From the NCBI RefSeq assembly GCF_000001735.4, contig NC_003071.7:11711151-11775150 (forward strand): a DNA stretch of 64,000 bases. Reading direction: 5' to 3'. The notes under the pieces are model-generated. The model was not told the origin of the DNA. It saw only the letters and a program-made list of their open reading frames with translations, and searched no databases. Made by a program: the position numbers and the translations under genes. Below, in pieces: positions 58,361 through 64,000 of this stretch. This DNA comes from Arabidopsis thaliana (taxonomy: Eukaryota > Streptophyta > Magnoliopsida > Brassicales > Brassicaceae). How positions within the stretch are numbered: the stretch's first letter is position 1; every line of letters starts with the position of its first letter.

Positions 58361-61300
58361 CAATCATTGATATAAAAAACAATTCCTCAAATGATAAGAC
58401 ATATTTCTTTGATATTTTATTTATTTCAGATTTCAAAGGCTTGAAGTAAATTAGTAATTGGTATTTTCCTTTTTTCCTAACATATGTAAAAATTAAGAAA
58501 TGAGTTATACCTCATTATGAGTTAGTACATATTTTCATTATAGATAAAAAAGAAAATAAAAAGAGAACAAATATGTTGATGGTTAAGAATGAGATCAAAG
58601 CGAGAAATAGTACATCTTCGAAGAAGAAACATGTATTTAAACCAAAAGAACCATGTAGTGAAAAATAATTCTATTGTTCTCAATTTATGAAACCCGTTAG
58701 AAGAATTTCATATTAAGTTTGATCATACATATGTAATGCGTGAAGATATACTATATATGATCCAATTTTTACGACAAAAGATTATATTTCTTTGTGTATC
58801 TCATAAATAAAAACTAAGTTATAAAATCAATATTTTATGAAAGAAAATCATTAAAACAAAGGATAATATCACTATCTATACCCAGAAGAATCAAAAATTA
58901 AGAATATACTAATGTTTTCTATATAATTAGTTCTCTCTCTATAATTTATGTAAGTTAGACAAAAATGTCCTTATTGCATATATCAAATTGTTTAGCAATG
59001 TAATAAAATAGTTATCAATATTTTTATCATCAATTTCTTCACGAATAATATATTATGATTAGATGATTATCTATTAGACTAACGTGATAATAATATTTAT
59101 ATGCATGTAAGTAAAAAAAAAATTATGTTAAAACATATGATATCTGTTAAGAAAATATACAATTAGTAATGTGTTAAATTTATTTTTAACATACGAAATT
59201 ATACAATATATCATATAAACTTGTCAATATATTTTAATCTTTCATTCATCATGACATAAAAGTACGGTAAAAATAATTGTAATGTACTAATGTTTCATTT
59301 AGCAAAGTATCTAACGTAATAATATAACAAAAAGAGTCTAATCCCTTTTTCTTGTGCTGAATATACATAAATAAAAAATACAGATTTATAATTTTAAATC
59401 GATAAATATTTTTTAACAAAGAATTTGTAAACTTATCGCGATATCATAGTTTTTAGCACGTTAAACAAATAGTTATATACTTATCATCAATATATTACAA
59501 TTATTTTTATTTAATGGCATTTTTGTAATTATTTTTTTTTTAAAAGATATTTTTGGTTTATATATTATTTCTTCTTCATACTTACCTAAATAACTAATAT
59601 TTATGCATAGATTCTTAATTTCTTCATCTTCTATGCATAGATATTAATATAACCCTAAAACAAAAGAAGAAAATGTGATCTACTATAGAAACTTTCACTA
59701 ATTTTCAACCGAGTAAATCAACATTTAAGTAAACATAATCTTATCGTCAATTGGCTGTATTCAAAGTCCATTGAATTCCATGAATTAACTATTTCCAAAA
59801 TTGCATTTAATTATACTTTTGTACGTGGAAAAACTAAATGATAATCTCTGTTTTTTATGGACGGTCTCTAGACCAATCAAGTCGGTGCGAAAACATGTCA
59901 GAAATGCCTAAATGCGTTATGTCTATATGTATGTGTAAATGCATTTAGTTTCAAAACATTTTTCTGGTATACACTGAAATTTCTAAGTTCAACAAAGTTT
60001 GCAATAAACTATAGCTGTCTTAATATATAAGTCACGAATAACGGCTCTAATTAAACGATGTAACTGACGAGCTTTAATTTCGATTGTTTTTTTACTTTTC
60101 AGTTTCAAGGAACAAATGAAAGGTTGGTTTCCTCTACCTGAGAAGAAAAGTTCTATCACAGGACTTGCGAATAAGACCGTATATATGATTGACATGTTGT
60201 GCTTTTAATATTAATGTTAGTGTCACAGATTGTTGTGGGAGCATATGCTAAAGTATAAAAAAATAATAATTAAAAATATTATCACGATCACATGCAAAGT
60301 ACACTTGAAACGTGTAATCTGAAGACAGTTAGGTTGGAATCAGGGTTTCTATAAGAGGAAACCCAGATCTTGTTTTTCTACCTCATAGTTTTTTTTTATG
60401 GAAAAGGAAAGAAATTACATATAAATAATTCAAAAGTGGCAGAGGAAATGAATCTCTTTGTCAAGTTGATGTGACCTTTCACAATTTGTCAAACTGTCAG
60501 CTTTTGAATGTGTTGGAAACGCATTGGGGTTGTGGGTCGCCAACATTAACATTTCCAAAAATGGTAAGTCCAAGAATAATATTAGTTGTTTTGGGATATA
60601 TTCTTTGCAATACATCCACACACCTAACAGAGAATATATTTCTTTTCCTCATACTCCAATATTATTACTTTTTAAGAAAATAATTAAGTTTCATATTACC
60701 CTTATTGCAAAAGCGACGTTTAGAATTTTAAACAGAATAATGACACTTGAAATTTGTATCTTTCTTTCTTTAACATTAAAAAACAAGGGGGCGATAAAAG
60801 CAACCAAAGCTGTGATTCATGGTCGACACTAACACATGGAATAAAAAAAGGTTATCTCTTTTTTCCAACATTTCTCTGGTGACTAAGTTAATTGAATAAA
60901 TTGTATGCATATATTTATATGTTCTATATATATACTGTCCAAAAAGGAATTGAGGAATTTTTAACTTTTAAGGACCATATTGGAAAATCTGCCACTTCTC
61001 ATCCACTCATAGGTTCGAAATTGGTTTATTATAATTTTAACGCACAAATTCCCTTGTTAGTGCTAAAGAAGGATACCTACAAAAATTCATATCGAATTCT
61101 AGACGAAGAGACCTATATTGTAGAGCTGAAAACTGATGTTTTACAAAAACTGATATTTTTTCGGGAATGATTTGGTTTAAGCAAGAAATATCTTAGTTTG
61201 CATTATTCCTAAGCTGGTACTAGAAAACAACTATCGATAAAACGAGGTTGTCTTCCCTTTGGCCACCTATTGACATAAGAAAACAAGACACCTATCTTTT

Positions 61301-62065
61301 TTCTCTAGCAAAGATACTCCTAGAGTCCTAGTCCTACGACGAATGGCGATGCTTTCTTAAATAAATATAAAATATTAGTTCTCTACTTCTCCTAACGTAC
61401 TAGAAGTAGAAATTCTGCTGAAAAAAGAAAAAGAAAAAGCTAAATTCCCGACGCCACCATTTATAATGCGTTCATTCTGTTTAAATAATGGCTAGAGAAG
61501 AACATGGCCGTAAATCCGTAATAACACTTCCAGGTTCTTTCATTCTAACATAAATTTATGTATAAAATAAAGTTTTTAATCTATCCACCTGACTAATTAA
61601 ATTTTTATTTTCATAAAGGAAAGAGTTTTCCTATAAAACAACTATAAAAAAAATAATAGTATCAGATTTGAAATGACGACTTCAGTGACGATAATTTTAC
61701 TGAATTACCATCACGCCCATTATTATGTTTTATTTTATAAAGCAATCTTTTATTGTGTCCTAACAAAAAAGCTAACTTCTAAATTCTTACTAGGGTTCAA
61801 AGACATATTTTTTTATCGAATCATGTCGTATGTATACAAAAATAATTTATTTTGGCCAATACAACAGATAGTTGATTAGTGTTCAGAAATACCCAACTCT
61901 CCAAAAAAAACTACTCTCATTTTTTTGTGTAAGGTATGATCCTAGATTAAAGAAACGTCTTTTTTTTTATTCTCTCTGAAGCATCTTATTGACAAGAAAA
62001 TAAATAAATTCCTTGGATCTAAACGTCAAATCAAATGCATTACAGCCATTTCTTCTCTTAAACCC
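58360..62065. other. 3.7-kb AT-rich intergenic stretch
   Basis: Very AT-rich with few features. Frames of 60-102 codons (for example 60524-60832 and 60892-61170) show no domain, signal peptide or good start context. The right end holds the ATC promoter. Confidence 0.5.
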
Positions 62066-62073
62066 TATAAATA
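62066..62073 (+). promoter_or_regulatory. Probable TATA box of ATC
   Basis: TATAAATA about 200 bases before the ATG, predicting a leader of about 170 bases. Confidence 0.55.
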
Positions 62074-62266
62074 TACATGTTCTTCTCACTTTATGCTTCA
62101 TCAAATCAACACAAACATATCCCCCAAAGCAGAACTAAAGCAAGCCCAAGCTTGTCTCTCCCCATTCCAACACACACATTTTCATATCAAACTCAAAACA
62201 CTATTTCCTTAATTTCTTTCACTTATTCTTCATTTCTTCGTCTAAATTCTTAACCAAGCAATCGAG

Positions 62267-63359
62267 ATGGCCAGGATTTCCTCAGACCCGCTTATGGTTG
62301 GGAGAGTGATCGGAGACGTTGTGGACAATTGTTTGCAGGCAGTGAAAATGACGGTGACCTATAATTCTGACAAGCAAGTCTACAATGGCCATGAACTTTT
62401 CCCTTCTGTAGTTACATACAAACCTAAGGTTGAAGTTCATGGGGGTGACATGAGATCATTCTTCACTTTGGTACGCATTGCTTTATTGACCTATATCGTC
62501 ATATAAATCATATATATAGTAAATGCATAAATAACTTAGCTAGGTGATTTTTATTTTTCGTTAAATGTCTTTTTCTTCCCGTCTTTATGCCATAAATAGA
62601 AACTTTTTTCCTCTCTAACTGTTAGACTTATTTGAATATTTCTGTAAAACACACAAAAATAAGATTTTAATTATTTATATTATCTACTATGCAGTTATAT
62701 ATATATAATATTAATTTGCAGAACGAACTAGTTTGTGTCAGATATACATACGTGTTATATAATGTTTATCTGTGTATATTGGATGTGTCACGTGTATTCA
62801 CATATATCGAATATTTCAAACAGGTTATGACTGATCCTGATGTTCCTGGACCTAGTGATCCTTATCTGAGAGAGCACTTGCACTGGTAAATTTTGTTCCA
62901 TTCAAATTTTGTTAAGTTAGAGATTTACCAAAGAAGCAAATAAAAAATGTTAAGAGACATATAATAAAAATACATAACATTTTCTTGCAATGACTAATCT
63001 CAGGATTGTTACCGATATCCCGGGGACGACTGATGTATCATTTGGTAAGTCCTATACATATATCCTTAGATATAACAAATCACATTTCATATACGTATAT
63101 TTTCTGTTCAAAGATTTTAATATGAGAATACAAAACAGGTAAAGAGATAATCGGGTACGAGATGCCTCGGCCAAACATAGGGATCCACCGCTTTGTGTAT
63201 TTGTTGTTCAAGCAGACCCGTAGAGGAAGTGTGGTGTCTGTGCCATCTTACAGAGACCAATTCAACACTCGAGAGTTTGCTCATGAGAACGATCTTGGCC
63301 TCCCCGTCGCGGCTGTTTTCTTCAACTGCCAGCGTGAGACCGCCGCTAGACGCCGTTGA
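62267..63359 (+). CDS. ATC: PEBP floral repressor, CENTRORADIALIS homologue
   Basis: Four exons, 62267-62470, 62824-62885, 63004-63044 and 63139-63359, give 175 residues. The four-exon layout with two tiny middle exons (62 and 41 nt) is standard for the FT/TFL1 family. PEBP motifs [18 protein letters not shown] and [13 protein letters not shown] are present. His86 (equivalent to TFL1 His88; FT has Tyr) and Asp142 (TFL1 Asp144; FT has Gln) mark it as a TFL1/CEN-type repressor that acts with FD to oppose FT. The poly(A) signal AATAAA is at 63511-63516. I recall AT2G27550. Confidence 0.96.
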
Positions 63360-63701
63360 ATGACTTTCCACCGCTGCCGCAGCTGCCCTAACTAACTCTG
63401 GCTGTGCCCGGACAATATGTGTTGTTCCATGCATTCTATATTTTAGTTACGGGAAACAGCTTTTCCTATCATATTTATGTGTGTATTTGTTATGAACTGT
63501 TTGTGATCTGAATAAACTTGGCTTATAATCTCATGCATGGTCTATTTTCATATTGATGGATGTTAATTTTTAGTATTATCAATGTAATTATACCTGATAT
63601 TCCTTATTTTCAAAATTATGATATAGTTGTATAATGGTAGTCGTCCTTAAGTAATTGGTGGCTGCAAGCACCAAAAATTTGTTTGGACAAATTACCATGA
63701 T
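63360..63701. other. ATC 3' region
   Basis: Contains the ATC 3'UTR; no other gene seen. Confidence 0.5.
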
Positions 63702-63773
63702 CGCCGTCTGTGGGGATCGAACCCACGGCCACGTGGTTAAAAGCCACGCGCTCTACCACTGAGCTAAGACGGC
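63702..63773 (-). tRNA. tRNA-Lys (anticodon UUU)
   Basis: Minus strand begins GCCGTCTTAGCTCAGTGG and ends with the matching AGACGGC plus discriminator G. The D-arm has TAGCTCAGTGG (A box), the anticodon arm is CGTGG-CTTTTAA-CCACG, and the T-arm has GGTTCGATCC (B box). It is intron-less and lacks an encoded CCA, as expected. A T-rich run (TTTTT) follows about 27 bases downstream. Confidence 0.96.
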
Positions 63774-64000
63774 TTTGATTACTTTCATAAAGTTATCGAA
63801 AATCAATCCTATAAACTCATTATTTTATTCATGTTTTGATATACTTTTACTTAACGCAGAAAAGATACTATAAGTCAATAACGCAAAGTTAAATACGAAT
63901 TTTCTACAACTAAATCGTAACTACGACAACAAATCCTAGCAACCATAAGTCCATAACGATTGACAAATAAACAAACAAGTGTCGATTGAAAACGTTAACA

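Overview
This is plant nuclear DNA, almost certainly Arabidopsis thaliana chromosome 2. It is AT-rich, with short GT-AG introns and compact spliced genes. The gene order is one I recall as the AT2G27380 to AT2G27550 block: EPR1, TAS1A, NLP1, SEC23D, NF-YB11, CML48, COAE, FD3, PGY1/RPL10aB and ATC. Gene identities come from reading the proteins. Locus names are from memory and were not looked up. I rebuilt exon structures by hand from splice signals and reading phase; where I give a protein length, the exons sum to whole codons.

Left part (1-17 kb): the tail of an RNase H-like frame at the window edge, the proline-rich cell-wall protein EPR1, an Ole e 1-type secreted protein and a glycine-rich, GPI-anchor-like protein. 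Next come a broken piece of a papain-type protease and the trans-acting siRNA locus TAS1A (minus strand) with its miR173 site. A solo LTR, a cupin pseudogene, a B3-domain protein and the intact papain-type protease follow. The protease fragment is a copy of the intact gene 5 kb away, so TAS1A, the LTR, the cupin relic and the B3 gene lie between the two copies.

Middle (18-38 kb): an ARM-repeat gene with a 1.94 kb intron, a short CACTA-like relic, a LINE scrap and a broken RopGAP gene. After these come N-carbamoylputrescine amidase (NLP1), an F-box-associated pseudogene, a 14-exon SEC23 gene and NF-YB11, which looks like the Pol epsilon histone-fold subunit POLE3/Dpb4. NF-YB11 is head-to-head with the penta-EF-hand gene CML48, and dephospho-CoA kinase follows.

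Right part (41-64 kb): a GH17 beta-1,3-glucanase, a decayed F-box/FBD gene, ferredoxin FD3 (with a 644 nt 5'UTR intron), an intact F-box/FBA gene and RPL10aB (with a GC-AG intron). Beside RPL10aB is a mini-gene made of three copies of its first helix. Then come a possible 60-residue myristoylated protein and a nest of transposons (LINE tail, Harbinger-type MITE, and a TRIM element inside an old gag fossil). A 4 kb AT-rich gap leads to ATC, a TFL1-like PEBP gene, and a tRNA-Lys(UUU).

The genes do not form one pathway; this is ordinary mixed euchromatin. The most informative locus is TAS1A. Its 42-bp tandem repeat lies exactly on the 21-nt phase set by miR173 cleavage, and a 58-codon reading frame runs across the miR173 site. 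I found no evidence of a wholly new multi-gene system.
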